A stretch of DNA of 53,344 nt from Rickettsiales bacterium (GTDB lineage: Bacteria; Pseudomonadota; Alphaproteobacteria; Rickettsiales; SXRF01). Shown here piece by piece: positions 1 through 9,681 of this stretch. The stretch's first letter is position 1. Each line of letters begins with the position of its first letter. Made by a program: the position numbers and the translations under genes. A model generated the notes under the pieces. That model saw only the letters and a list, made by a program, of their open reading frames with translations. It was not told where the DNA came from and did not search any database. The stretch is taken from assembly GCA_021299465.1 (NCBI GenBank), contig JAJTHB010000008.1, positions 1 to 53,344 of the forward strand, in the 5' to 3' direction.

Positions 1-16
1 AGTGCGCTCCCCTTGC

Positions 17-55
17 TTGGCAAGGTTTTAGCAAAAAAGATTACATTTCAGGTGG
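17..55 (+). promoter_or_regulatory. Possible promoter and RBS of rplU-rpmA
   Basis: A TTGGCA at 17-22 and a TTACAT at 41-46 are 18 bp apart and could be the -35 and -10 boxes. A Shine-Dalgarno-like AGGTGG lies about 7 nt before the rplU ATG. A CCTTG/CAAGG hairpin followed by four T at 12-29 overlaps this and might instead end an upstream transcript. The promoter call is weak because both boxes are imperfect. Confidence 0.3.
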
Positions 56-61
56 CTAGTC

Positions 62-361
62 ATGTTCGCAGTCATCCGCACCGGCGGAAAACAATATAAG
101 GTAGCAAAGGACGATGTTCTTGCTGTGGAAAAAATGGCGGGTGAGCCCGGCGCTAAAGTTGAGTTTGGCGAAGTGTTGGTGGCTGGCGAAAAAGTTGGCG
201 CACCGCTTCTTTCCGGCGCAAAAGTTCTCGGCGAGATCGTGAAGCAGTTCCGCGATGACAAAGTGGTGATTTTCAAGAAACGCCGCCGTCACAACTATCG
301 CCGCAAAAAAGGTCATCGTCAGTATCTGACGCAGGTAAAAATTTTAGATATTAAGGCTTAA
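62..361 (+). CDS. rplU: 50S ribosomal protein L21
   Basis: L21 is a small protein of the large ribosomal subunit that binds 23S rRNA. The 99-residue protein opens with [14 protein letters not shown], the typical L21 start, and ends in the basic stretch [16 protein letters not shown] near residues 76-91 that carries the family signature. Length matches the usual 100-105 residues. A good AGGTGG ribosome-binding site precedes the ATG. It is 10 nt from rpmA, and the two are almost always co-transcribed. Identification is secure. Confidence 0.98.
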   Translation: MFAVIRTGGKQYKVAKDDVLAVEKMAGEPGAKVEFGEVLVAGEKVGAPLLSGAKVLGEIVKQFRDDKVVIFKKRRRHNYRRKKGHRQYLTQVKILDIKA

Positions 362-371
362 GGAGCTCGTC

Positions 372-620
372 ATGGCACATAAGAAAGCAGGTGGCTCGTC
401 GCGTAACGGTCGTGATACAGCGGGTCGTCGCCTCGGTGTGAAAAAATTCGGTGGTCAGGATGTGATTCCTGGCAATATCATCATCCGCCAGCGCGGCACG
501 AAAGTGCATCCGGGCACCGGCGTTGATATGGGGCTTGACCATACCATCTTCGCTGTGGAAACCGGCAAGGTGCTGTTTCGTGAAAAATCCGGCAAGATGA
601 CGGTATCGGTGGTCGCTTAA
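372..620 (+). CDS. rpmA: 50S ribosomal protein L27
   Basis: L27 sits near the peptidyl-transferase centre and its flexible N-terminus reaches towards the tRNA acceptor ends. The 82-residue protein starts [16 protein letters not shown], the invariant L27 opening, with the bacterial KFGGQ and RQRGTK motifs following. There is no N-terminal cleavable extension of the Firmicutes type. AGGAG lies about 6 nt before the ATG, and a strong terminator follows the stop, so rplU-rpmA looks like a complete two-gene operon. Confidence 0.98.
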   Translation: MAHKKAGGSSRNGRDTAGRRLGVKKFGGQDVIPGNIIIRQRGTKVHPGTGVDMGLDHTIFAVETGKVLFREKSGKMTVSVVA

Positions 621-636
621 GCACCAATCGAATCAT

Positions 637-667
637 AAAAAAAGAGGCGGCTTCGGCCGCCTTTTTT

Positions 668-669
<2 letters not shown>
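637..669 (+). terminator. Bidirectional rho-independent terminator
   Basis: A perfect 7-bp stem (AGGCGGC/GCCGCCT, 645-651 and 656-662) closes a TTCG tetraloop. It is preceded by seven A and followed by eight T, so it can end transcription in both directions: rpmA from the left and the convergent gene at 668-1675 from the right. The T-run directly abuts the stop codon of the latter. Confidence 0.93.
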
Positions 670-3849
<3,180 letters not shown>

Positions 3850-4902
3850 CTATCTTTCCTGACCGCCGCTACGCTTTAGATGCTTCAGGTAGGGATAATT
3901 TGCACCGATGAGTGTTAGCAGCAAAAGGCCCGTATAAAACGTTGCCCCACTGCTAATATTGCTACCCTGATTGATGGTTAGCCTATTATCGAGGCCTGCA
4001 TGGTTTTCTGTAACCGCTTCGATGCCATGCGATGCGATAGGTAAGGGATTATATTCACCAATGTTAAAACCTTTCGGCAGGTCTAAAGCAAAGCTATGGC
4101 CAGCCTGCTGCCCGATATTGTTGTAGGTATTGGGCGAAACAACCAAACTGTAAGTATTCTCCCGGATTAGACTGGCGATCTTTGATTGGTCCATGTTATA
4201 GTGCTCGGAAAGTTTTTGTGTTAGGCCATGCGTCACGCCCGGAGCGTCCAGAAGATAGAGCTTGGTGTTTGTATTAAGCGCCGGCTTGATACAAAGCGCA
4301 GTATACCCACCCAACGAATGGCCACAGAGCGCATCAACTTTACCATGTTTTTGCTCAAGGCGCTCAATGAAATCAGTAAGCAGCTTCATGTCGGATAGCG
4401 GAAGACCGCTTGAGGTGCTTTTAAGGCCGTTCCACAAGGCCCCGGGCCATGTCGAAGGTTTTTCAGGTTCGAAACCGGTACAGGCAACCCAGATTTTACC
4501 CGTGCTTTTTTGCTTAAAGGCCGCGGCATGCAGGCTGCCGAGCGTTTCGGTGGTTGTACAGGATTCAAGAAATTCGTAATCTTGCGCATTGGATTGAAAA
4601 AAATTCCATAAATCCATAGCCCTTTCTTTTGGTAAGTTACCATCCGGGCCATCGTTATTGGTAAAATAGGCGCCGCTCATCATCGTGATGGCTGATTTCA
4701 GCGGCGCTGCGCTTTCCTTAAGATTCTGCGGTGATGGTAGCGCTTTGACCGCCGGAACATCGCCGTTATACTCGCCGATAAAATCCTTAAGCGTTGCATC
4801 CCGCCAGTAAGCAAAGAGAATGGCAAGTGATGAAACGGTCGCCAGCGCCCGCATCTCATGGGCGGTTCTTTTTTTACCTGTTTTGTCTGTGCTACTAGCC
4901 AT
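3850..4902 (-). CDS. Putative membrane-anchored lipase-like alpha/beta hydrolase
   Basis: The 350-residue protein has a nucleophile elbow GHSLGG at about residues 200-205, preceded by a charged helix, which is typical of class-3 lipase-like alpha/beta hydrolases. A DAPG strand end near residue 229 fits the acid position and SHG near residue 286 could give the histidine; both are guesses. A hydrophobic segment near residues 22-33 and another near residues 320-335 suggest attachment to the membrane. Substrate cannot be told. The gene stands opposite to proB and proA and sits precisely between two 19-bp repeats of the proB end, so it was probably acquired. Confidence 0.72.
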   Translation of the reverse strand: MASSTDKTGKKRTAHEMRALATVSSLAILFAYWRDATLKDFIGEYNGDVPAVKALPSPQNLKESAAPLKSAITMMSGAYFTNNDGPDGNLPKERAMDLWNFFQSNAQDYEFLESCTTTETLGSLHAAAFKQKSTGKIWVACTGFEPEKPSTWPGALWNGLKSTSSGLPLSDMKLLTDFIERLEQKHGKVDALCGHSLGGYTALCIKPALNTNTKLYLLDAPGVTHGLTQKLSEHYNMDQSKIASLIRENTYSLVVSPNTYNNIGQQAGHSFALDLPKGFNIGEYNPLPIASHGIEAVTENHAGLDNRLTINQGSNISSGATFYTGLLLLTLIGANYPYLKHLKRSGGQER

Positions 4903-4956
4903 AATGTGAGTTTATGAGAATTTTCTGGTGTAATCAAGCGGTGGCGTTCAGGATTT

Positions 4957-4975
4957 ATGACATGGTGCTTGAATA
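4957..4975 (+). repeat. 19-bp direct repeat, copy 2
   Basis: Identical to 3830-3848, the proB 3' end. Here the sequence is intergenic, just upstream of the toxin-antitoxin promoter. The sequence before the repeat is unrelated to proB, so only the junction is duplicated. Confidence 0.85.
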
Positions 4976-4986
4976 AAGCTGCGCAT

Positions 4987-5030
4987 TTGCTTACAATGTC
5001 TACATTGTATACAATGTAGACACGAGGAGG
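4987..5030 (+). promoter_or_regulatory. Autoregulated promoter/operator of toxin-antitoxin operon
   Basis: A TTGCTT (4987-4992) and TACAAT (5010-5015) are spaced by 17 bp and form a plausible sigma-70 promoter. A perfect 26-bp palindrome at 4997-5022 (half site TGTCTACATTGTA) covers the spacer and the -10 box. This is the usual place for a ribbon-helix-helix antitoxin operator, so the antitoxin or the toxin-antitoxin complex should block this promoter. A strong GAGGAGG ribosome-binding site follows at 5024-5030, 4 nt before the antitoxin ATG. Confidence 0.85.
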
Positions 5031-5034
5031 CCTT

Positions 5035-5283
5035 ATGCAAAAAGATGTGACCATTTCCGCGCGTATTCCCAAATCACTCGCACAGAAAATCGAGAAGCTC
5101 TCGAAATACAATAAACGCAGCAAATCGTGGTTGGTGGAGAATGCCATAGGCAATTATGTGAACCACGAACTAAGCTATATCGAGGCCGTAGAAGAAGGGA
5201 TGCGGGATATTCGTGCCGGGCGCGTGCATAGCCATGAGGAGGTCATTGCCAGACTTAAAAAAAAGCGTAAGAAGTTGTCATGA
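5035..5283 (+). CDS. Ribbon-helix-helix antitoxin (ParD/CopG-like)
   Basis: This 82-residue protein begins MQKDVTISARIPKSLAQKI, a short beta strand (VTISARIP) then two helices, as in the MetJ/Arc/CopG fold; the strand from two subunits enters the major groove. The second helix carries KSWLVENAI, and the C-terminal half is charged and probably wraps the toxin. It should bind the 26-bp palindrome directly upstream and neutralise the ParE-like protein encoded next. The ATGA-type overlap with the toxin gene (5280-5283) keeps their synthesis coupled. Confidence 0.88.
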   Translation: MQKDVTISARIPKSLAQKIEKLSKYNKRSKSWLVENAIGNYVNHELSYIEAVEEGMRDIRAGRVHSHEEVIARLKKKRKKLS

Positions 5284-5561
5284 AGATAGTGTGGTCCAAT
5301 GCTGCACTTCAGGATGTTGAGACGATTCAATCCTATCTTGAGAAGCATAATCCGGCCTATGCTTGGAGCACCGCCGATCGCATTACGCAAGCTGCCGATA
5401 GCCTTAAGAAATTTCCTTCGCGTGCGCGTATTGGGGGTGATGGTGAAACCAGGGAATATGTGATGCAGGACATACCTTATCTGATTGTGTACCATGCTTT
5501 AACGGACATCGTTTATATTGTGCGTGTTATGCATACATCACGCCGCTGGCCGGAGGAATGA
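5280..5561 (+). CDS. ParE/RelE-family toxin
   Basis: The 93-residue protein has the ParE/RelE superfamily pattern: MKIVWSNAALQDVETIQSYL at the N-terminus, a middle helix with ITQAADSLKKFP, the RIGGDGETREYVM strand, then IPYLIVYHALTDIVYIVRVMHTS with a C-terminal RRWPEE. The tail HTSRRWP is typical of ParE-type toxins, which act on DNA gyrase in characterised cases; a RelE-like RNase is less likely. Its stop overlaps the proA start in ATGATG at 5558-5563, so proA translation may depend on reading of this gene. Confidence 0.88.
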   Translation: MKIVWSNAALQDVETIQSYLEKHNPAYAWSTADRITQAADSLKKFPSRARIGGDGETREYVMQDIPYLIVYHALTDIVYIVRVMHTSRRWPEE

Positions 5562-6844
5562 TGACAGCCGAAATCGTGTCCATAAAGCAGGAAGTAAGCA
5601 GCATCATGCGCCGCTTGGCAGTAGACGCGCGTGCGGCATATGGCGTGCTCGCGGAGGCGAAGAACGAGCAGAAGGATATGGCGCTGGTGCAAAGCGCGCT
5701 TGCCATCCGCGAGCATGCCAGCGCGATTTTTCATGCCAATGAAAAAGATATTGCGGAAGGAAAAGCGGGAGGGCTTACCGAGGCGCAGATCGACCGGCTA
5801 AAGCTCGATGACAAGCGGATCGAAGCGTTGGCGCAGTCGCTCGAGACGGTGGCGACCATGCCTGATCCGGTGAATAAAATCCTTGCCGAATGGACGCGCC
5901 CGAACGGCCTTGTGATCCAGCGCGTATCGGTACCGCTTGGGGTGATTGGCATCATCTATGAATCGCGCCCTAATGTCACCGCTGATAGCGCGGGGCTTTG
6001 CATCAAATCCGGCAATAGCTGCATCCTGCGCGGCGGGTCGGAATCGTTTCATTCGTCGGCAGCGATTGTGGAATGCATCCACCGCGGCCTGAAGGCGGCG
6101 GGGCTTCCTGAGCATGCGGTGCAGCTGGTGCCGAGTAAGGACCGCGCGCTGGTGGGCGAGATGCTGGCGGCAGTGGGGCTGATTGATGTGGTGATTCCGC
6201 GCGGTGGCAAATCGCTCACCGAGCGGGTGAGAAACGAAAGCAAAGTGCCGACGCTGCTGCATTTGGATGGCAATTGCCACACCTATATTCATGAGGGCGC
6301 GGAAGCGGCGATGGCAGTGTCAGTGCTGATGAACGCGAAAATGCGCCGTGTCGGCGTGTGCGGCGCGACGGAATCGCTGCTGATTGATGAGAAAATTGCA
6401 CCGGACATGCTACCTAAAATTGCGTTCGAGCTCACGAAAGCCCACTGCGAGATGCGAGGGTGTGATAAGTCGCGCGCGATTGATCCGCGTATCAAAGCAG
6501 CTACGGATGATGATTGGAGTGCGGAATATCTCGCGCCGATTATTTCCATTAAAATCGCCCAAGGTCTGGATGAGGCAATTTCCCATATCAATCGTTATGG
6601 CTCTCACCACACTGATGCGATTATCACCGCAGATAAGCAGGCGGCGCGGCAGTTTTTAAAGCGTATCGATTCAGCGATTGTGTTGCACAATGCCAGTACA
6701 CAATTCGCTGACGGCGGCGAGTTTGGCTTCGGCGCCGAAATCGGGATTGCTACCGGCAGGCTTCATGCGCGCGGGCCGGTTGGTGCCGAGCAGCTCACCA
6801 CCTATAAATATGTGATTCATGGTGATGGGCAAACGCGAGCCTAA
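5558..6844 (+). CDS. proA: Gamma-glutamyl phosphate reductase, proline synthesis
   Basis: ProA reduces gamma-glutamyl phosphate to glutamate semialdehyde with NADPH, the second step of proline synthesis. The aldehyde-dehydrogenase-like protein has 428 residues, close to the usual 415-420. The catalytic cysteine lies in RVGVCGATESLL near residue 268, and the signatures YESRPNVTADSAGLC and GAEIGIATGRLHARGP are present. The start overlaps the toxin stop; the adjacent ATG at 5561 is an equal alternative. It is separated from proB by a lipase gene and the toxin-antitoxin pair, and overlaps nadD by 26 bp. Confidence 0.97.
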   Translation: MMTAEIVSIKQEVSSIMRRLAVDARAAYGVLAEAKNEQKDMALVQSALAIREHASAIFHANEKDIAEGKAGGLTEAQIDRLKLDDKRIEALAQSLETVATMPDPVNKILAEWTRPNGLVIQRVSVPLGVIGIIYESRPNVTADSAGLCIKSGNSCILRGGSESFHSSAAIVECIHRGLKAAGLPEHAVQLVPSKDRALVGEMLAAVGLIDVVIPRGGKSLTERVRNESKVPTLLHLDGNCHTYIHEGAEAAMAVSVLMNAKMRRVGVCGATESLLIDEKIAPDMLPKIAFELTKAHCEMRGCDKSRAIDPRIKAATDDDWSAEYLAPIISIKIAQGLDEAISHINRYGSHHTDAIITADKQAARQFLKRIDSAIVLHNASTQFADGGEFGFGAEIGIATGRLHARGPVGAEQLTTYKYVIHGDGQTRA

Positions 6845-7409
6845 GAAACGCATTGTTGGTCTCCTGGGCGGTTCGTTTAATCCGGCGCATGCAGGGCATT
6901 TGCATATTTCGCTGGTGGCGCTGAAAAAGCTGAAACTGGATGAGGTGTGGTGGCTGGTATCGCCGGGCAATCCGCTCAAAGATCCCCTGACGCTGGCACC
7001 GTTTGAGGAGCGATTTGCTTCAGCTAAGGCGCTTGCCAGTCATCCCGGCATCAAAGTCAGCGATTTTGAACAAAGGGTAGGCACGCGCTACACGGCTGAT
7101 ACGCTTGCTAAGCTAATGAAGCGCTATCCACAGGTGCAATTTGTATGGCTGATGGGCGCAGATAATTTAGTGCAATTTCACCATTGGCAGCGCTGGGACT
7201 GGATTTTGAAACAAGTGCCGGTGGTGGTGTTTGACCGCGCGCCTTATTCGCATGGCGCAAAAGCAGCCATTGCTTACCAGAAAATGCGCAAATACTTGCT
7301 TAAAGACAATATGATAAACAGCAATTGGCGGGTACCGTCGCTTTATTATATGCACCTGAAGCGCGATAGCCATTCTTCGACGGCGATACGGGCATCGAAA
7401 CGGTTTTGA
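6819..7409 (+). CDS. nadD: Nicotinate-nucleotide adenylyltransferase
   Basis: NadD joins ATP and nicotinate mononucleotide to make deamido-NAD. The 196-residue protein has the nucleotidyltransferase signature GGSFNPAHAGHLHIS (GxFxPxHxGH) near residues 18-32 and the C-terminal SSTAIR that ends the active site. WLMGADNLVQFHHW matches the family substrate-binding segment. The ATG at 6819 lies inside proA, with an overlap of 26 bp, so the two are probably translated together. In most alphaproteobacteria rsfS follows directly; here a HigBA pair and two small genes intervene. Confidence 0.96.
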   Translation: MVMGKREPKKRIVGLLGGSFNPAHAGHLHISLVALKKLKLDEVWWLVSPGNPLKDPLTLAPFEERFASAKALASHPGIKVSDFEQRVGTRYTADTLAKLMKRYPQVQFVWLMGADNLVQFHHWQRWDWILKQVPVVVFDRAPYSHGAKAAIAYQKMRKYLLKDNMINSNWRVPSLYYMHLKRDSHSSTAIRASKRF

Positions 7410-7422
7410 CATAATCACGGCT

Positions 7423-7450
7423 TGATCCCAAAATGGGATCATGGTATATT
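7423..7450 (+). promoter_or_regulatory. Operator/promoter of higBA
   Basis: An inverted repeat TGATCCCA-AAA-TGGGATCA at 7423-7441 is followed by TATATT (7445-7450), a good -10 box. The palindrome covers the -10/-35 spacer and is a natural HigA binding site. Because it includes the ATG at 7441, translation more likely begins at 7462. Confidence 0.72.
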
Positions 7451-7461
7451 CAGTAAGATGT

Positions 7462-7761
7462 ATGAGAATTATTGCGCGTAAAACACTGAAGGATTTCTGG
7501 GAAAAGTCCGGTCGCAGGGACAGCGAGCAGCCTCTTAAGAGCTGGTTTGAAATGGTTTCTAAGGCTGATTGGGGAAGACCTGCTGACGTCAAAGAGCGGT
7601 TTCGCAGCGCCAGCTTTGTCGGTTCTAACCGCGTGGTGTTTAACATCGCCGGTAATAAGTACCGGTTGGTGGTGGCGGTGAATTATGCTTACCGAGTGGT
7701 GTATATACGTTTTATTGGAACGCATCAGCAGTATGATGCCATTGATGTAGGTGAGGTGTGA
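7462..7761 (+). CDS. higB: HigB-family mRNA interferase toxin
   Basis: HigB toxins cut mRNA on translating ribosomes. The predicted 99-residue protein starts MRIIARKTLKDFW, the typical opening of this family, and carries SSA-like FVGSNRVVFNIAGNKYRLVVAVNY and the C-terminal VYIRFIGTHQQYD motif. I prefer the ATG at 7462: the ATG at 7441 lies inside the operator palindrome and adds seven atypical residues. The antitoxin gene follows after 1 nt. The toxin-first order is the normal one for HigBA. Confidence 0.9.
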   Translation: MRIIARKTLKDFWEKSGRRDSEQPLKSWFEMVSKADWGRPADVKERFRSASFVGSNRVVFNIAGNKYRLVVAVNYAYRVVYIRFIGTHQQYDAIDVGEV

Positions 7762-7762
7762 G

Positions 7763-8113
7763 ATGGAAATTAAACCGATCAAAACGAAGCGCGATTATCA
7801 GGCGGCGCTCAAGCAAATCGAATCATTGATGGATGCTGCGCCCGGCAGCAAGCGCGGCGACCGGCTCGATGTGCTGGTGACGCTGGTGGAGGCGTATGAA
7901 GCGAAGCATTTTGCCATCGATGCGCCTGATCCCATCGCCGCCATCGAGTTCGCCATGGAGCAGAAAGGCCTGACGCGCAAAGACTTGGAGCCGTTCATCG
8001 GCAGCCGCGCGCGCGTGAGCGAAGTGCTTAATTATAAACGGCCACTGACGCTTGCTATGATCCGCAATCTCCATGCCGGCCTTGGCCTACCGGCGGAGGT
8101 ATTGATTCATTGA
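7763..8113 (+). CDS. higA: HigA-family antitoxin with HTH domain
   Basis: The 116-residue protein belongs to the HigA type with an N-terminal toxin-binding region and a C-terminal XRE helix-turn-helix. The HTH lies around KGLTRKDLEPFIGSRARVSEVLNYKRPLT (about residues 64-92), then a final LHAGLGLPAEVLIH, the usual tail of this group. It should neutralise HigB and repress the operon through the palindrome at 7423-7441. The ATG at 7763 is 1 nt after the higB stop; a GTG at 7751 is an alternative. Confidence 0.92.
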   Translation: MEIKPIKTKRDYQAALKQIESLMDAAPGSKRGDRLDVLVTLVEAYEAKHFAIDAPDPIAAIEFAMEQKGLTRKDLEPFIGSRARVSEVLNYKRPLTLAMIRNLHAGLGLPAEVLIH

Positions 8114-8130
8114 ACAGGTAGTTTAGTTAG

Positions 8131-8406
8131 CTAGCTTGTTACTGTTCGTCCAATGACTTCATCGTATGATTTATCGACAGCACCAATAACGTCACGCATG
8201 ATTTGTTGTGCTTGGAAGAGTTTTGCCCTCGCTTGCTCCTCATTGCGGTTTGGTCCAAGGGCGAAATTTATTTGGTCAATTTTTTCACGTAAATAAGCTT
8301 GCATCTCAGGCTCTGTCTTAACCTTTTTTTCCCAGTGGCATCTACCTACTCTGTAAGCCAGATATTCATCTGCTGAGATTGACATAAGATGATTTAGATG
8401 AACCAT
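8131..8406 (-). CDS. Small hypothetical protein, 91 residues
   Basis: Not recognised. The protein is hydrophilic with strongly helical, charged segments (EKKVKTEPEMQAYLREKIDQ and NEEQARAKLFQAQQIMRDV), with no signal peptide or membrane segment. An upstream 38-codon frame overlaps its start by 13 bp, so both may belong to one small operon transcribed against the surrounding housekeeping genes. An internal ATG at 8385 would give 84 residues. Its stop is 17 bp from higA, convergent. Real coding is likely but not certain. Confidence 0.5.
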   Translation of the reverse strand: MVHLNHLMSISADEYLAYRVGRCHWEKKVKTEPEMQAYLREKIDQINFALGPNRNEEQARAKLFQAQQIMRDVIGAVDKSYDEVIGRTVTS

Positions 8407-8510
8407 TTCATTTGGCGTTCAAATAGTTCGCGGCCTTCTATTTCGTTAAAACGGTCTTGAACCGCAGCATGCTCATCGATAGTGAGTTGGACTGGTTTTT
8501 GTAATTGCAT
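8394..8510 (-). CDS. Possible 38-residue small protein
   Basis: A short frame starts at an ATG (complement of 8508-8510) preceded by GGAGAG at a spacing of about 6 nt, one of the best ribosome-binding sites in this area. It encodes MQLQKPVQLTIDEHAAVQDR and continues to MKWFI before TAA. Its end overlaps the start of the 91-residue gene, which suggests coupled translation. I do not know a function. It could also be a leader peptide for the next gene. Confidence 0.45.
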   Translation of the reverse strand: MQLQKPVQLTIDEHAAVQDRFNEIEGRELFERQMKWFI

Positions 8511-8792
8511 TGTGATCTCTCCAATAATGATGAGTAATGATACCACAATCTACGTAAGGTACTGTTACGGTTCTGTTAAGATGTAAAACAAGCAATGTCT
8601 AAAGACCGAAATAGCCTATTATGTTGTATTTTATTAATCTTTTGTAACGGCGAATAATCAAGCCAGGTTTTGTGAAGATTTGGTGACGGGGGCGGTGAAA
8701 AGTCACAAAAACACTTGGAAAAACTATAAAATTCAGGCATAATTGAAAGTGTAGGGCAAAGGTAGTGTCCTGCCACAGAAAGGAGAATAACC
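8511..8792. other. Intergenic stretch, nothing recognised
   Basis: About 280 bp between the small minus-strand genes and rsfS. It is richer in A+T than the neighbouring genes. I see no tRNA, terminator or convincing RNA fold. The minus-strand promoter for the small genes and the rsfS promoter should lie here. An AGGAG at 8781-8785 sits too far from the TTG start of rsfS but suits an ATT codon at 8793. Confidence 0.5.
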
Positions 8793-8819
8793 ATTCTAAT
8801 CAAATCGTTATTTCCAAAC

Positions 8820-9167
8820 TTGACGTTATCTTCCCTAGAGCGTCTCATTATTTCTGCACTTGATCAGAATAAAGCTGAGAACATTGTTTCCCTCGATTTA
8901 ACTGGTAAATCCGACGTTGCGGATCGCATGATTGTGGCGAGCGGTACGTCGAATCGCCATGTTGCGTCGCTGGCGGATCATCTGGTGGATGCGCTTAAAA
9001 AGCTCGGCTTTAATCCGGTTCCCGTCGAGGGGAAGGATTCGAGCGAGTGGGTGCTGGTGGATGCCGGTGATATTATCGTGCATCTGTTCAAGCCGGAAAC
9101 CCGTGCGCGTTATAATCTGGAGAAGATGTGGTCGGTTCCGTCGCATACGGCGGAGGCGGTCGTTTAG
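8820..9167 (+). CDS. rsfS: Ribosomal silencing factor RsfS
   Basis: RsfS binds ribosomal protein L14 and keeps the subunits apart when nutrients are scarce. The 115-residue protein has the family core DLTGKSDVADRMIVASGTSNRH, then the EGKDSSEWVLVDAGDIIVHLF motif. The TTG start at 8820 gives the usual family N-terminus but has no ribosome-binding site. An in-frame ATT at 8793 lies 7 nt after AGGAG (8781-8785) and would add nine residues; no in-frame stop separates the two. The gene heads the rsfS-rlmH-gpmI group. Confidence 0.94.
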   Translation: MTLSSLERLIISALDQNKAENIVSLDLTGKSDVADRMIVASGTSNRHVASLADHLVDALKKLGFNPVPVEGKDSSEWVLVDAGDIIVHLFKPETRARYNLEKMWSVPSHTAEAVV

Positions 9168-9261
9168 TTTAGCATCGTCGCGGTTGCTGTGATTCATGGT
9201 AATCGTGATGGTTTGTGCTATGGTGCTTATGTACCAGCAATAAAACTACGATGACCCGACC

Positions 9262-9681
9262 ATGAAGATCCTCATTGCCGCTATTGGCAAGGCCAAGGCC
9301 TCGCCAGAACTTTCTCTTTATCATGATTTTACTAAACGCATTCCTTGGAAGATCGCGCTTACCGAATGCAAATCGAATGACCAGCTGTTTGCCGCGTGCG
9401 CTGGATATGACCGGCTGATTGCCCTCGATGAAACCGGCAGGCAATTTACGAGCCAAGCATTTGCCGGGCAGATTAGTACATGGCAGCAGCAGGGCTTTTC
9501 TTCGTTTGCCTTTATCATCGGCGCGGCAGATGGACTTACGGATGAGATACGAAGCCGCGCACATCTCGTCTGGTCGCTGGGAAATCTGACATGGCCGCAT
9601 ATGCTGGTTCGGGGCTTGCTTGCCGAGCAGTTATACCGTAGCTATAGCATACTCACTAACCATCCATATCACAGATCATAA
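9262..9681 (+). CDS. rlmH: 23S rRNA pseudouridine-1915 N3-methyltransferase
   Basis: RlmH is a SPOUT-fold methyltransferase that modifies pseudouridine 1915 of 23S rRNA in the assembled ribosome. The 139-residue protein shows the trefoil-knot motifs FIIGAADGLTDEIRSRA near residue 76 and LVRGLLAEQLYRSYSILTN, with the C-terminal HPYHRS that reaches the target. It begins at ATG 9262 and its stop abuts the gpmI start with no gap, so the two are co-translated. Confidence 0.96.
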   Translation: MKILIAAIGKAKASPELSLYHDFTKRIPWKIALTECKSNDQLFAACAGYDRLIALDETGRQFTSQAFAGQISTWQQQGFSSFAFIIGAADGLTDEIRSRAHLVWSLGNLTWPHMLVRGLLAEQLYRSYSILTNHPYHRS

